Part shown: positions 1 to 8,217 of the stretch, piece by piece
How positions within the stretch are numbered: position 1 is the stretch's first letter
Layout: every line of letters begins with the position of its first letter
From: Calothrix anomala FACHB-343
Lineage (GTDB): Bacteria; Cyanobacteriota; Cyanobacteriia; Cyanobacteriales; Nostocaceae
Length of the DNA: 64,000 nt
NCBI RefSeq assembly: GCF_014696435.1
Contig: NZ_JACJQG010000019.1
Location: 57,409-121,408 of the forward strand
Direction of reading: 5' to 3'
Program-made: the position numbers and the translations under genes
Notes under the pieces: model-generated
Told to the model about the DNA's origin: nothing
Databases searched by the model: none
The model's input: the letters and a program-made list of their open reading frames with translations, nothing else

Positions 1-480
1 CTTTAGGGTAGTCTCCCAAGTAACCGTAGGCATTACCGAGATTTCCCAGTGCTTTACCCTCATCTTGACGGTCTTGAATTGAGCGTGCTAGAGCCAAGCT
101 TTGTTGTAAGTAGTCAATGGCTTTAGGGTAGTCTCCCAAGTAACCGTAGGCATTACCGAGATTTCCCAGTGCTTTACCCTCACTTTGACGGTCTTGAATT
201 GAGCGTGCTAGAGCCAACACTTGTTGATAGTAATCAATAGCTTTTTTGTAGTTTCCTAAGGAACGGTAGGCATTACCAAGATTTCCCAGTGCTTTACCCT
301 CACTTTGACGGTTTTTGATTTCCCGTGCTAGAGCCAAGCTTTGTTGATGGTAGTCAATGGCTTTAGGGTAGTCTCCCAAGTAACGGTAGGCATTACCGAG
401 ATTTCCCAGTGCCCTACCCTCACCTTGACGGTCTTGAATTTCCCGATAGATAGAGAGTGCTTGTTGCCAAGACTGCATTG
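1..480. repeat. 120-bp tandem repeat inside the TPR gene
   Basis: Four consecutive 120-nt units differ at only a few positions; units 1-120 and 121-240 differ by a handful of bases. Each unit equals one 40-residue TPR motif. Such uniformity suggests recent duplication or homogenisation and makes the copy number prone to change or misassembly. Confidence 0.85.
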
Positions 481-676
481 CTGCTTTCCATTGACTGGTT
501 TGATACTGCTGAATACCTTGGTCTAACAGACTATCAGCTTGAGTCTTTCGCGGGTCTGGTGTTTGCGCCAGTACTGGTAATTCTCCTGGTGAGGCGGAAA
601 GGCTGAAAGTTATTTGTGTGGAGGTTGTGGCGATAACTAGGGCGAGGAAACTTAGACCAAGGTTAGGGTAACGCAT
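1..676 (-). CDS. Secreted TPR-repeat protein, 5' part only
   Basis: The ATG is at 676 on the minus strand and the frame stays open to the left edge, so only about 225 N-terminal residues are visible. The first 35 or so residues look like a signal peptide (hydrophobic LSFLALVIATTS, later LPVLAQTP). A short linker is followed by 40-residue TPR units with the core ALGNLGNAYxxLGDYPKAIDY. The DNA repeats exactly every 120 nt (1-120, 121-240, 241-360, 361-480). In filamentous cyanobacteria such proteins often carry many TPRs and sometimes a C-terminal CHAT protease-like domain, but any such domain lies outside the window. It probably acts as a periplasmic or cell-surface protein-interaction scaffold. 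The partner is unknown. Confidence 0.85.
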   Translation of the reverse strand, partial: MRYPNLGLSFLALVIATTSTQITFSLSASPGELPVLAQTPDPRKTQADSLLDQGIQQYQTSQWKAAMQSWQQALSIYREIQDRQGEGRALGNLGNAYRYLGDYPKAIDYHQQSLALAREIKNRQSEGKALGNLGNAYRSLGNYKKAIDYYQQVLALARSIQDRQSEGKALGNLGNAYGYLGDYPKAIDYLQQSLALARSIQDRQDEGKALGNLGNAYGYLGDYPK

Positions 677-942
677 AAGGAATGATGAAATTAAGATTGG
701 GTGGTGAAGTATGGGGGTTAAGTAATTAAGTTAAGCTGTTTTGTCAAGGAATATGCTAAAGAGTTGGTGAATTTGGCTAAATTTTGGATAATTTAACCGC
801 AGCACCAGAGTTATTTAATGGCTTATTGTTATATAGTTCTGAGCAGGGTGGGGGTTATGCAGTTTTGCGGGGAAGAAATTCACCAAATCGCCAATTACAT
901 CAAAAAATTCCCATAAACTGTAGGGGTTTGCCTTGCACCATA

Positions 943-1130
943 CCTGTCAACTTAAGCTAAAAGCTATCACGGCGCGTGTTGTACAAATCCCTCGCCCTCA
1001 TCCCCTAACCCCTTCTCCCCCAGGGAGAAGGGGAATTGAATCTCTTGCTCCCCTCTCCCTGAGGGAGAGGGGCTGGGGGTGAGGGTAAAACTTTTGCACA
1101 AAGCGGGTTTCACATTAAGGTGACACCAAT
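943..1130 (+). mobile_element. MITE-like element, decayed copy A
   Basis: The left end reads CCATACCTGTCAACTTAAGC and the right end carries CGGGTTTCACATTAAGGTGA, degenerate versions of the CCCATACGTGTCAACTTAA termini seen at 1447 and 56131. The interior is the common cyanobacterial block with CCCCTAACCCCTTCTCCCC and GGGAGAGGGGCTGGGGGTGA. There is no coding capacity. It lies in opposite orientation to the copy at 1447-1648. Confidence 0.6.
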
Positions 1131-1238
1131 AGGTAATGCCAAACTAATTCGTAATACTTCGACAAGCTCAGTACAAGTTCGTAATTCCCTGGGGGAAGGC
1201 TTGCGTCTATCTAATTCGTAATTCAACGAATGGTAAAT

Positions 1239-1348
1239 GTGTGGTACCAATTCTTACCAATAGAAAAAATCATGCAACAGGTAGGGGCATTGGCACTGCC
1301 ATGCCCTCTAGAATATATCAACACGCCGCCAATGATTAACCAGTATCA
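1239..1348 (+). repeat. Repeat family B (GGGGCATTGGCACTGCCATG core)
   Basis: Contains GCCATGCCCTCTAGAATATA downstream of a GTAGGGGCATTGGCA box. Related copies lie near 11302-11403, 31210-31300 and, interrupted, 56081-56345. The best-preserved copy (11302-11403) is bounded by ACCAATT/AATTGGT inverted ends, which suggests a second MITE-like family. Confidence 0.6.
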
Positions 1349-1446
1349 AAGACTCAACGACGAGAAAAAAAGCCTCATTAAGAGACTTCCAAATAAAAAA
1401 ATATTGCGATCGTTAACTTACCAAACCTGCAACTCGTAAGGGCGGG

Positions 1447-1648
1447 GAAAACCCATACGTGTCAACTTAACGTGAAACCCGCTTGGCGACAACGTTCTGC
1501 CCTCACCCCCAGCCCCTCTCCCACCGGGAGAGGGGAGCAAGAGATTTAATTCCCCTTCTCCTGGGGGAGAAGGGGTTAGGGGATGAGGGCGAAAGTTTTT
1601 GTACAACGCCCGCTCTATATAGCTTTTAGCTTAAGTTGACACGTATGG
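1447..1648 (+). mobile_element. MITE-like element, copy B, nested in a palindrome
   Basis: Bounded by CCCATACGTGTCAACTTAA at the left and its inverse TTAAGTTGACACGTATGGG at the right, about 200 bp long, non-coding. The flanks are GGGCGGGGAAA on the left and GGAAACCCCGCCCC on the right. These are two halves of the GGGCGGGGAAACCCCGCCCC palindrome that is intact near 31345, so the element appears inserted in it. A short duplication of GGAAA-like sequence flanks it, imperfectly. Confidence 0.65.
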
Positions 1649-1670
1649 GGGGAAACCCCGCCCCTACGGG

Positions 1671-3899
1671 TTAAAATCGTTCGTGGAATGTGCGATGAAT
1701 TACATCAAGTTGCTGTTCTCGCGTTAATTTAATAAAGTTCACCGCGTAACCGGAAACTCTAATTGTTAACTGGGGATATAATTCTGGATGATCCATTGCA
1801 TCCATTAACATTTCTCGCTTGAGGACGTTAACGTTAATATGGTGTCCGCCATCATGGAAGTAACCATCTAGCATTCCTACTAGGTTGCTGATTTGATCGA
1901 CTTCTAATTTACCTAAAGCTGATGGTACTACAGAGAAAGTGTTGGAAATTCCATCTTGGGCGCATTGGTAAGGAATTTTCGCGACGGATTCCAGAGACGC
2001 AACTGCACCTTTACTATCTCTTCCATGCATGGGGTTTGCACCAGGCGCAAAGGGTTCGCCAGCTTTTCTCCCGTCGGGGGTGTTACCGGTTTTCTTGCCA
2101 TACACAACGTTTGAGGTAATTGTTAATACCGATTGTGTTGCTGTGGCTTGGCGATATGTGGGATGTTTCCGCAGTTCGTTCATGAACTTGGTAACTAAAT
2201 CTACCGCTATTTCATCAACGCGATCGTCGTTGTTGCCATATTTGGGATAATCGCCGGTAATTTCATAATCAACGGCTAATCCCTCGGTGTTACGCAATAC
2301 TTTGACTTTGGCATATTTAATTGCTGATAAAGCATCTGTGACTACAGATAACCCAGCAATCCCGCAAGCCATTGTGCGTAAAATATCGCGATCGTGGAGT
2401 GCCATTTCGATGCGTTCGTAGCAGTATTTATCATGCATGTAATGGATGACGTTCAGGGTATTAATATACGCCTTGGCTAACCACCCCATCATTGTTTCAA
2501 ATTGCTCCCGTACCTGTTGATAATCTAGGTAGTCGGAAGTAATTGGCGCGATCGCACTTGCAACTTGTTCGCCAGAAATTTCATCTTTACCGCCGTTAAT
2601 CGCATATAGCAAACACTTGGCTAGATTGACTCGTGCGCCAAAAAACTGCATTTGCTTACCGATGCGCATTGCCGAAACGCAACAAGCGATCGCATAATCA
2701 TCACCCCAGTAAGAACGCATCAAATCATCGTTCTCATACTGAATTGAGCTAGTCTGAATGGAAACTTTAGCGCAAAAACGTTTAAAATTATCAGGTAACT
2801 GTTCCGACCACAACACAGTTAAATTTGGTTCTGGTGCTGGGCCTAAATTAGACAAAGTATGCAGAATCCGGAAACTATTCTTCGTTACCAAAGGCCTACC
2901 ATCTTCACCCACACCGCCAACGCATTCTGTCACCCAAGTGGGATCGCCGGAAAACAGTTGATTATAATCTGGTGTCCGCAAAAATCTTACCATGCGTAAC
3001 TTCATCACAAAATGGTCGATGAGTTCTTGCAGTTGGGATTCGGTAACTGTTCCTTGTTGTAAATCTCGTTCAAAGTAAATATCTAGGAAAGTTGAAACCC
3101 TTCCCAAAGACATCGCCGCACCGTTTTGTTCTTTCACAGCTGCCAGATAGCCAAAATATAACCACTGCACAGCTTCTTTCGCTGTAGCTGCGGGTTGACT
3201 AATATCAAACCCGTAACTAGCAGCCATTGTTTTCAATTCAAACAAAGCTTTGATTTGTTCGGAAATTTCTTCCCGCGAGCGAATTGTATCTTCAACAATC
3301 TCATCTAACTCTAAAGATTGGAGTTGTGATTTTTTATCATCGATGAGACCATCAACACCATACAACGCTACGCGCCGATAATCGCCAATAATTCTCCCCC
3401 GTCCGTAAGCATCTGGCAATCCGGTGATAATACCATAGCGCCGACATAAGCGCATTTCGCGAGTATAGGCATCAAATACGCCGTCGTTATGAGTTTTGCG
3501 GTATTTGGTAAATATATCTGCGGTTTGGGGATTGAGTTCGTAACCGTAAGCTTTTAATGCATCTTTAACTACACGAATGCCACCAAACGGCATAATAGCG
3601 CGTTTTAGCGGTTTATCCGTTTGCAATCCGACAATCTGTTCCAATTCGCGGTGAATATAACCCGGTTGATGGGAGGTAATTGTGGAAACAACTTCTGTAT
3701 CTGTATCTAAAATACCTTTCTCGCGCTCAACTGCCATCAAATCCTTGACTTTATCCCAGAGTGCTTGAGTGGTGGGAGTCGCACCTGTTAAAAAAGATTC
3801 ATCGCCACTGTAAAGGGTGTAATTCTTTTGGATGAAATCGCGGACATTGATTTCTTCTGTCCATTTACCACTTGTGAAGCCTTGCCATTGTGCCAACAT
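1671..3899 (-). CDS. pflB: Pyruvate formate-lyase (formate C-acetyltransferase)
   Basis: Glycyl-radical enzyme that converts pyruvate and CoA to acetyl-CoA and formate during dark anaerobic fermentation; cytosolic. The sequence follows PflB end to end: [20 protein letters not shown] at the N-terminus, [17 protein letters not shown], the catalytic Cys-Cys pair in AIACCVS (residues 406-407 with this start) and the glycyl-radical site VSGYAVNF near the C-terminus (Gly717). An upstream in-frame TTG at 4052 would add 51 unconserved residues. The ATG at 3899 is preferred because it gives 742 residues, close to the usual 760, and has a G-rich Shine-Dalgarno-like stretch 8-10 nt upstream. PFL is found in only some cyanobacteria. 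The activating enzyme gene pflA, often adjacent in other bacteria, is not in this window. Confidence 0.93.
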   Translation of the reverse strand: MLAQWQGFTSGKWTEEINVRDFIQKNYTLYSGDESFLTGATPTTQALWDKVKDLMAVEREKGILDTDTEVVSTITSHQPGYIHRELEQIVGLQTDKPLKRAIMPFGGIRVVKDALKAYGYELNPQTADIFTKYRKTHNDGVFDAYTREMRLCRRYGIITGLPDAYGRGRIIGDYRRVALYGVDGLIDDKKSQLQSLELDEIVEDTIRSREEISEQIKALFELKTMAASYGFDISQPAATAKEAVQWLYFGYLAAVKEQNGAAMSLGRVSTFLDIYFERDLQQGTVTESQLQELIDHFVMKLRMVRFLRTPDYNQLFSGDPTWVTECVGGVGEDGRPLVTKNSFRILHTLSNLGPAPEPNLTVLWSEQLPDNFKRFCAKVSIQTSSIQYENDDLMRSYWGDDYAIACCVSAMRIGKQMQFFGARVNLAKCLLYAINGGKDEISGEQVASAIAPITSDYLDYQQVREQFETMMGWLAKAYINTLNVIHYMHDKYCYERIEMALHDRDILRTMACGIAGLSVVTDALSAIKYAKVKVLRNTEGLAVDYEITGDYPKYGNNDDRVDEIAVDLVTKFMNELRKHPTYRQATATQSVLTITSNVVYGKKTGNTPDGRKAGEPFAPGANPMHGRDSKGAVASLESVAKIPYQCAQDGISNTFSVVPSALGKLEVDQISNLVGMLDGYFHDGGHHINVNVLKREMLMDAMDHPELYPQLTIRVSGYAVNFIKLTREQQLDVIHRTFHERF

Positions 3900-4125
3900 C
3901 GGAGATTCCCCCCAGTTGATGAAGCTAAATAATTGACTGCGGTATCTTTGCTTGGGATAACGTAGCACACCTAATTGTGATATTAGCGCAACTGTAAGTG
4001 GTGATTTTTTATGAGTCTTGTGGGATCGCGTCGCCTTAATAGTTTTGGGCAAAAGTTAAATTTTTATTCTCGCTATAGCTGGATTTTTACTGAAGGAAAG
4101 GTTGCAACTCATTAATTAGGTTTGC

Positions 4126-4253
4126 GACTTGTAAACTTACTTTCTGAGTCATTTAGCAACAGTTATGACTCGCAAACTTACTTTCTGAGTCATTTAGCAA
4201 CAGTTACGACTCGCAAACTAACTTTCTGACTCGCAAACTTACTTTCTGAATCA
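4126..4253. repeat. 41-bp tandem repeats upstream of pflB
   Basis: The block ACTTTCTGAGTCATTTAGCA plus AACAGTTATGACTCGCAAAC recurs with starts at about 4141, 4182 and 4223 (41-bp spacing), followed by a partial unit. It lies within about 250 bp upstream of the likely pflB start, so a role in expression is possible but unproven. Confidence 0.75.
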
Positions 4254-4375
4254 TATTTTAGCTTCACAACTCATACATAAGGTTTTTAGAGCATAAATTA
4301 ATGTTTAGGGTTATAAATATATAAATTACAAATTTTTACACCTAATTTATTCATTTATTGCCATTCATTAAAATA

Positions 4376-4514
4376 ATCTAGCTCCCATGCTCTGCGTGGG
4401 AGCGATGATCGTGAGGCTCCGCCTCAATTTATCAGCTTTCGAGGCGGAGCCTCGCAATACGCATTTCCAAAAGGAGGCTGTAAACGAGATAAGGGACATC
4501 CAATTTTTTAAATA
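4376..4514. repeat. Repeat family with GCTCCCATGCTCTGCGTGGG hairpin
   Basis: Contains GCTCCCATGCTCTGCGTGGG and GAGGCTCCGCCTC / GAGGCGGAGCCTC hairpins. The same blocks occur near 40797-40825 and form the interior of the element at 56131-56318, there in inverse orientation. Confidence 0.7.
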
Positions 4515-4531
4515 CCCAATAAATTGGTAAT

Positions 4532-4577
4532 GCGAGCATCTTGCTCGCTTTTGAACACCAGCGAGCAAGATGCTCGC
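4532..4577. repeat. Perfect 18-bp inverted repeat
   Basis: GCGAGCATCTTGCTCGCT is followed 10 nt later by its exact reverse complement. No T-run follows directly on either strand, so it looks more like a dispersed palindromic repeat than a terminator. Confidence 0.7.
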
Positions 4578-4721
4578 ACTACGAAATATGGGTAATTTAT
4601 TCTTTGTAAGTCCCTAAACACCAATATCTACGTTGGGTTTCACGATCTTCTACCCAACCTACACCTAAACTTACTCTCATACAAATGACCATTGTACGCG
4701 ATTCATCGCGTCTCTGATAAA

Positions 4722-4757
4722 TAAAAAAACACCCCTATTTATTACTAAACAAGGGTG
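4722..4757 (-). terminator. Rho-independent terminator of the peptide cluster
   Basis: On the minus strand CACCCTTG pairs with TAGGGGTG across a short loop and is followed by seven T residues. It lies 45-80 nt past the stop codon of the last leader-peptide gene. Confidence 0.75.
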
Positions 4758-4801
4758 ATAATTGTGTGGATGAGAAGAAAGCAATGAGGTTAGACTTAAA
4801 G

Positions 4802-5044
4802 CTAGAATTGAGTTACATTGTTTGTAGGTGTATGCTCAATTATTGCTGGTAGTGTTGGTTGGGTAATTGGTAACTCTTTTTCTAAGAATTTGTTAATAGC
4901 TTGAGAGATAGATCCTTTAATATCAGCTATTACTACATCCAATCCGCTAGCAACATTTACTCCGCCAGCAACCCGATCTAATTCTTGTTCGCCAATTTCA
5001 ACAGCACCGAGATTTTCAATTTTCTTATTCATGGCTTTACTCAT
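4802..5044 (-). CDS. Double-glycine leader peptide, divergent last member
   Basis: 80 residues. The leader has the same ELDRVAGG processing motif as its five upstream neighbours (residues 21-28), but the predicted 52-residue core differs: it starts VNVASGLDVVIADIKGS, lacks the AGPNGS segment and ends in NNVTQF. Its ATG overlaps the stop of the preceding gene (TAATG), which implies translational coupling. A second in-frame ATG at codon 5 is an alternative start. The family resembles cyanobacterial bacteriocin precursors exported by C39-peptidase ABC transporters. The activity of the mature peptide is unknown. Confidence 0.75.
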   Translation of the reverse strand: MSKAMNKKIENLGAVEIGEQELDRVAGGVNVASGLDVVIADIKGSISQAINKFLEKELPITQPTLPAIIEHTPTNNVTQF

Positions 5045-5295
5045 TAACCGATCGCAATATTTAAACCAGCAGAACTAGAAATTTCTTTTAAGCTAGCAAT
5101 CGAAGCAGTACCGCTACCATTGGGGCCTGCGTAGGTTTGTTGTGCAACTATTAACTCTTTTTGGAAGAAACCGTTACTAGCTTGAGAATTATAGCCTTGA
5201 GCATCACCAATGACTACAGATAATCCACCAGCAACATTATCTAATTCTTGTTCAGAAAGTTCAACTACAGCGATGTTTTTGATTGATTCAGACAT
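5044..5295 (-). CDS. Double-glycine leader bacteriocin-like precursor (copy 5)
   Basis: 83 residues. The 24-residue leader ends ELSEQELDNVAGG; the core begins LSVVIGDAQGYNSQ and contains FFQKELIVAQQ, AGPNG and the conserved end SSAGLNIAIG. It differs from copies 1-4 in the core start (LSVVIGDAQ against LALVLGDV) and in having GSGTASIAS instead of GSSTGSITS. An AGGAGT ribosome-binding site lies 8 nt before the ATG. The core has no cysteine, so lanthionine or disulfide modification is not expected. It fits what is usually named CTB-family bacteriocin in cyanobacterial annotations (from memory). Confidence 0.82.
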   Translation of the reverse strand: MSESIKNIAVVELSEQELDNVAGGLSVVIGDAQGYNSQASNGFFQKELIVAQQTYAGPNGSGTASIASLKEISSSAGLNIAIG

Positions 5296-5347
5296 TGTTT
5301 TTACTCCTAATTATGTTTTGATGTTTGAGTTGGGAAAAGAATGAGAA

Positions 5348-5599
5348 TTAACTAATTGCAATATTCAACCCAGCAGAACTAGCAACTTCCTTCAAGCTAG
5401 TAATTGAACCAGTGCTGCTACCATTGGGGCCTGCGGTGGTTTGTTGTGCAACTACTAATTCTTTTTGCCAAAATTTGTTACCAGCTTGAGAAGAATATCC
5501 TTCAACATCACCTAGTACTAAAGCTAGTCCACCAGCAACCTTATCTAATTCTTGTTCAGAAAGTTCAACTACAGCGATGTTTTTGATTGATTCAGACAT
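5348..5599 (-). CDS. Double-glycine leader bacteriocin-like precursor (copy 4)
   Basis: 83 residues with leader motif SEQELDKVAGG and core LALVLGDVEGYSSQAGNKFW followed by QKELVVAQQTTAGPNGSSTG. It is the only copy with a tryptophan in the core (KFWQKEL in place of FFQKEL). AGGAGT lies before the ATG. The 52-nt gap to the next gene and the shared orientation suggest one transcript for the cluster. Function is inferred only from the leader and the family resemblance. Confidence 0.82.
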   Translation of the reverse strand: MSESIKNIAVVELSEQELDKVAGGLALVLGDVEGYSSQAGNKFWQKELVVAQQTTAGPNGSSTGSITSLKEVASSAGLNIAIS

Positions 5600-5650
5600 G
5601 GTTTTTACTCCTAATTTTGTGTTGATGTTTGAGTTTTGTAAGAATGAGAA

Positions 5651-5902
5651 TTAACTAATTGCAATATTTAAACCAGCATTAGTAGCAATTTCTTTCAAGC
5701 TAGTAATAGAACCAGTGCTGCTACCATTGGGGCCTGCGGTTGTTTGTTGCGCAACTACTAACTCTTTTTGGAAGAAATCGTTATTAGCTTGAGAAGCATA
5801 GCCGTTAACATCACCCAGAACTAAAGCTAGTCCACCAGCAACGTTATCTAATTCTTGTTCAGAAAGTTCAACTACATCAAAGTTTTGGATTGAATGAGAC
5901 AT
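5651..5902 (-). CDS. Double-glycine leader bacteriocin-like precursor (copy 3)
   Basis: 83 residues from the ATG at 5902, chosen because AGGAGT sits 7 nt upstream and the product then aligns with its neighbours. An upstream in-frame start would add 19 residues encoded by inserted repeat DNA. Leader SEQELDNVAGG; core LALVLGDVNGYASQANNDFF; C-terminus TNAGLNIAIS. The 141-nt gap to copy 2 is longer than the other gaps because a GGCGTTGC-type repeat sits there. Confidence 0.82.
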   Translation of the reverse strand: MSHSIQNFDVVELSEQELDNVAGGLALVLGDVNGYASQANNDFFQKELVVAQQTTAGPNGSSTGSITSLKEIATNAGLNIAIS

Positions 5903-5944
5903 GGTTTTACTCCTAATTTTGTGTTTATTGGTTAATTTGATTGA

Positions 5945-6016
5945 GGCGTTGCGTTGCATATATTCGGGAATATCGGCAAAGTTAAAACTAATTTTTTATT
6001 CCTGATTTTCGCAACG
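5945..6016. mobile_element. Short GGCGTTGC-type MITE between peptide genes
   Basis: GAGGCGTTGCG at the left and CGCAACGCC at the right form inverted ends around about 70 bp. Similar GGCGTTGC/GCAACGCC-bounded elements occur at 41392-41537 and 45737-45872. It sits between two leader-peptide genes and widens that gap. Confidence 0.55.
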
Positions 6017-6043
6017 CCAATTTTGTATTACTTGGCGATTGGA

Positions 6044-6295
6044 TTAACCAATTGCAATATTCAAGCCAGCAGAAGTAGAAATTTCTTTCAAGCTGCTAAT
6101 AGAACCAGTGCTGCTACCATTGGGGCCTGCGGTTGTTTGTTGCGCAACTACTAACTCTTTTTGGAAAAAGTTATTACCAGCTTGAGAAGCATAGCCGTTA
6201 ACATCACCCAGAACTAAAGCTAGTCCACCAGCAACGTTATCTAGTTCTTGTTCGTCAAGTTCAACTGCACCGATATTTTTGATTATGTTAGACAT
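6044..6295 (-). CDS. Double-glycine leader bacteriocin-like precursor (copy 2)
   Basis: 83 residues. Leader ends ELDEQELDNVAGG; the core LALVLGDVNGYASQAGNNFF is almost identical to copies 1 and 3, and the C-terminus is TSAGLNIAIG. The ATG is preceded by an AGGAGCAAAATC stretch. The near-identical DNA of the cores points to recent tandem duplication of this gene. Confidence 0.82.
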   Translation of the reverse strand: MSNIIKNIGAVELDEQELDNVAGGLALVLGDVNGYASQAGNNFFQKELVVAQQTTAGPNGSSTGSISSLKEISTSAGLNIAIG

Positions 6296-6348
6296 GATTT
6301 TGCTCCTGATTATTTCTTGATATTTTTGGATGTTTTGATGATGGATAA

Positions 6349-6600
6349 TTAACCAATTGCGATATTCAAACCAGCAGAACTTGCAACTTCTTTCAGGCTG
6401 GTAATTGAACCAGTGCTGCTACCATTGGGGCCTGCGGTTGTTTGTTGAGCAACTACTAACTCTTTTTGGAAGAAATTGTTGTTAGCTTGAGAAGCATAGC
6501 CGTTAACATCACCCAGTACTAAAGCTAGTCCACCAGCAACGTTATCTAATTCTTGTTCAGAAAGTTCAACTGCACCGTTGTTTTTGATTGTGTTAGACAT
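6349..6600 (-). CDS. Double-glycine leader bacteriocin-like precursor (copy 1)
   Basis: 83 residues and the first gene of the six-gene array in the direction of transcription. Leader MSNTIKNNGAVELSEQELDN then VAGG; a 59-residue core rich in Gly, Ser, Asn and Gln, with hydrophobic ends (LALVLGDV and GLNIAIG). The promoter should lie in 6601-6900. No modification enzyme or transporter gene adjoins the array; the nearest candidate exporter is at 34729-39717. Confidence 0.83.
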   Translation of the reverse strand: MSNTIKNNGAVELSEQELDNVAGGLALVLGDVNGYASQANNNFFQKELVVAQQTTAGPNGSSTGSITSLKEVASSAGLNIAIG

Positions 6601-7162
6601 TGTTTTTTTCCTTGATGTATATGTGAATTTGTCAGATTAAGCAGCGTTTATTAACCGTGTTATAATTTTTTATCTTGGTTATCTCGCTGCGCTTTTCGTT
6701 TCGCTTGATGTGTTCATAGTAGGAAATTTGCCCAAGGATATACATCGGAATAAAGTTCGGATTGCCAGAAAATTTATCTCCTCCGAACTGTCTCCTACTA
6801 AAGTTGGAAATGAATTAAAGGTGCGCAACGGGAGTAGAGAAATTTTGGCGCAATACCCTAGAAGGGTATCGCTATAAGAACAAAGCCTGTCTTCACAGGC
6901 TGTAAAGCAATACGGTTCAGTTAAGGATAAATGTAGGTTGGGTTGAGGAACGAAACCCAACATTTTCCGAAGTTTGTTGGGTTTCACTTCGTACCCTTCG
7001 GGAAGCAAGCTACAACCCAACCTACGCGGTTTAAGGTTTTTGACTGTAAATTTCTACGCAAAAACTGCAATAGCCTTCTCCAAAGCTGGAAAAGGCTATT
7101 GCGTGAGGAACTTATAGAAATTTTGTTTAAAGATGCACCTGATTATAATTTGGTATTACTTA
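6601..7162. other. Upstream region of the peptide cluster with two repeat blocks
   Basis: No credible gene. 6843-6910 carries a CCCTAGAAGGGTAT and AGCCTGTCTTCACAGGCT block related to the element at 63066-63233. 6931-7022 carries a GTAGGTTGGGTT...AACCCAACCTAC inverted repeat, also found near 37815-37880 and in part near 4630-4665. Confidence 0.6.
7058..7102 (-). terminator. Rho-independent terminator of the 7163-7873 gene
   Basis: On the minus strand GCAATAGCCTTTTCCA pairs with TGGAGAAGGCTATTGC over a 4-nt loop (one mismatch) and is followed by AGTTTTTG. It starts about 60 nt past the stop codon. Confidence 0.75.
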
Positions 7163-7873
7163 TTACTGCTGAGAATCGCCAGGTTTACTGGTTTCAGAAT
7201 TAGTATCACTGTTGCTAGGGTTGGTGTTTGACTGGTTTGCGCCTGAAGATTGGCTATTTGTTAAGGTATCGTTTTGATTGTCGGAACTGGGGGATTTACT
7301 GGTAGAACTGGGTTGAGTGGGAGTATTAGGTGATGTAGTTGGCGCTGTTTGAGTAGTGGGTCGCTGGGGTGGAACTGTAATATTAATATTTGGTTGTGTA
7401 GTAGGTGCAGCTTTGACTGGAGACTGCTGTTGCGGAACGATTACAGGTACTTCTCTGGTTCTTTCGATGATTGTGGTTCGCGTTGGTGGAGATTGGCTAG
7501 CTGCGGGAGAAGGGCTGGCGTTAGATGGTACGGGAACAAGTACGGGGGTTACATTATCATTAGCTGTGTTGTTGCGCTGGTTAAAATACCAAAATGCGCC
7601 TACACCCAAGGTAACTAGTGAAGTCAAAATCACACCTAATAGTAACCCGTTAGCTGTATTACTGCTATCGCGTTCTGCTAAATTTGCTTGTTGATATCTC
7701 CGCTCGCTATCACGGCCATTTACATAACCAGTTCCGTAAGTATTAACGTTAGGTGTATTGTTAACTGTTTCGGTGGTTCTCTGCACACGAGTCCGGGTTT
7801 CACCGTTAGCATCTGTGTAATATTCTTGCTGACTTTCACTGCGATAATTTTCGCGATCGCCTGGATTATTCAT
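7163..7873 (-). CDS. Single-pass membrane protein with Pro/Ser/Thr-rich tail
   Basis: 236 residues from the ATG at 7873, preferred over an upstream start at 7924 because GAGGAG lies about 13 nt before it. The N-terminal 70 residues are polar (NNPGDRENYRSESQQEYY). One transmembrane helix follows (GLLLGVILTSLVTLGVGAFW). A long low-complexity region is rich in Pro, Ser, Thr, Gln and Asn and contains IIERTREVPVIVP. Similar tails are common in cyanobacterial envelope proteins that may contact the peptidoglycan. I do not recognise a catalytic domain; function unknown. Confidence 0.7.
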   Translation of the reverse strand: MNNPGDRENYRSESQQEYYTDANGETRTRVQRTTETVNNTPNVNTYGTGYVNGRDSERRYQQANLAERDSSNTANGLLLGVILTSLVTLGVGAFWYFNQRNNTANDNVTPVLVPVPSNASPSPAASQSPPTRTTIIERTREVPVIVPQQQSPVKAAPTTQPNINITVPPQRPTTQTAPTTSPNTPTQPSSTSKSPSSDNQNDTLTNSQSSGANQSNTNPSNSDTNSETSKPGDSQQ

Positions 7874-8217
7874 AAGTTTTATTCCACTCCTCGATAGTAA
7901 AATTTGGTGACCTGAATCAAGCAATAGTCAAAGGTTTCTAGTTGGTTTTAAAATCTTTTTATCTAGATTTGAATGGGTTTTATTTATCATTTAACCTTCG
8001 ATATTTCTGAGAATAACCTTTAGCTTCAGGGCAATGGCTCTATCGCGAGTAGGGATTTTTTCCTCCGTCTAAAGATGGAATATTATCAAGATTTTATGAA
8101 GTTAGGTGAGATTTATTACTCAGCCAAAGGGGACACTAAGCAAATCGAAGTGTCCCATCTCCTTGCTTATTTGAGTTACCAGTTAATCAGAATTAGCTTT
8201 ATAAAAAGATTAATATC
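7874..8217. other. Intergenic region, nothing recognised
   Basis: About 345 bp between two minus-strand genes. AT-rich; I see no gene, repeat or clear terminator. Confidence 0.4.

Larger units (their letters stand above)
677..1670. other. Gene-free region filled with small repeats
   Basis: About 990 bp between the TPR gene and the pyruvate formate-lyase gene. I see no credible coding region. It holds two inverted copies of one MITE-like element (about 943-1130 and 1447-1648), a copy of a second repeat family (about 1239-1348) and AATTCGT-type short repeats near 1150-1225. Confidence 0.7.
3900..4801. other. Non-coding interval with several repeat blocks
   Basis: The stretch upstream of pflB and downstream of the peptide cluster. 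It contains 41-bp tandem repeats (4126-4253), a GCTCCCATGCTCTGCG hairpin repeat (4376-4514), a perfect 18-bp hairpin (4532-4577), an ACGCGATTCATCGCGT palindrome (about 4696-4714) and a terminator (4722-4757). I see no gene here. Confidence 0.6.

Noticed and set aside
1230-1439. 69-residue plus-strand frame
   Set aside because: It is built from the family-B repeat and flanking AT-rich DNA, with no recognisable protein feature or ribosome-binding site.
6679-7020. 113-residue minus-strand frame upstream of the peptide cluster
   Set aside because: It crosses two dispersed repeat blocks (6843-6910, 6931-7022) and has no domain; repeats explain it.
7349-7897. Several plus-strand frames opposite the 7163-7873 membrane protein
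   Set aside because: Low-complexity antisense; the minus frame has a ribosome-binding site, a membrane helix and a proper terminator.
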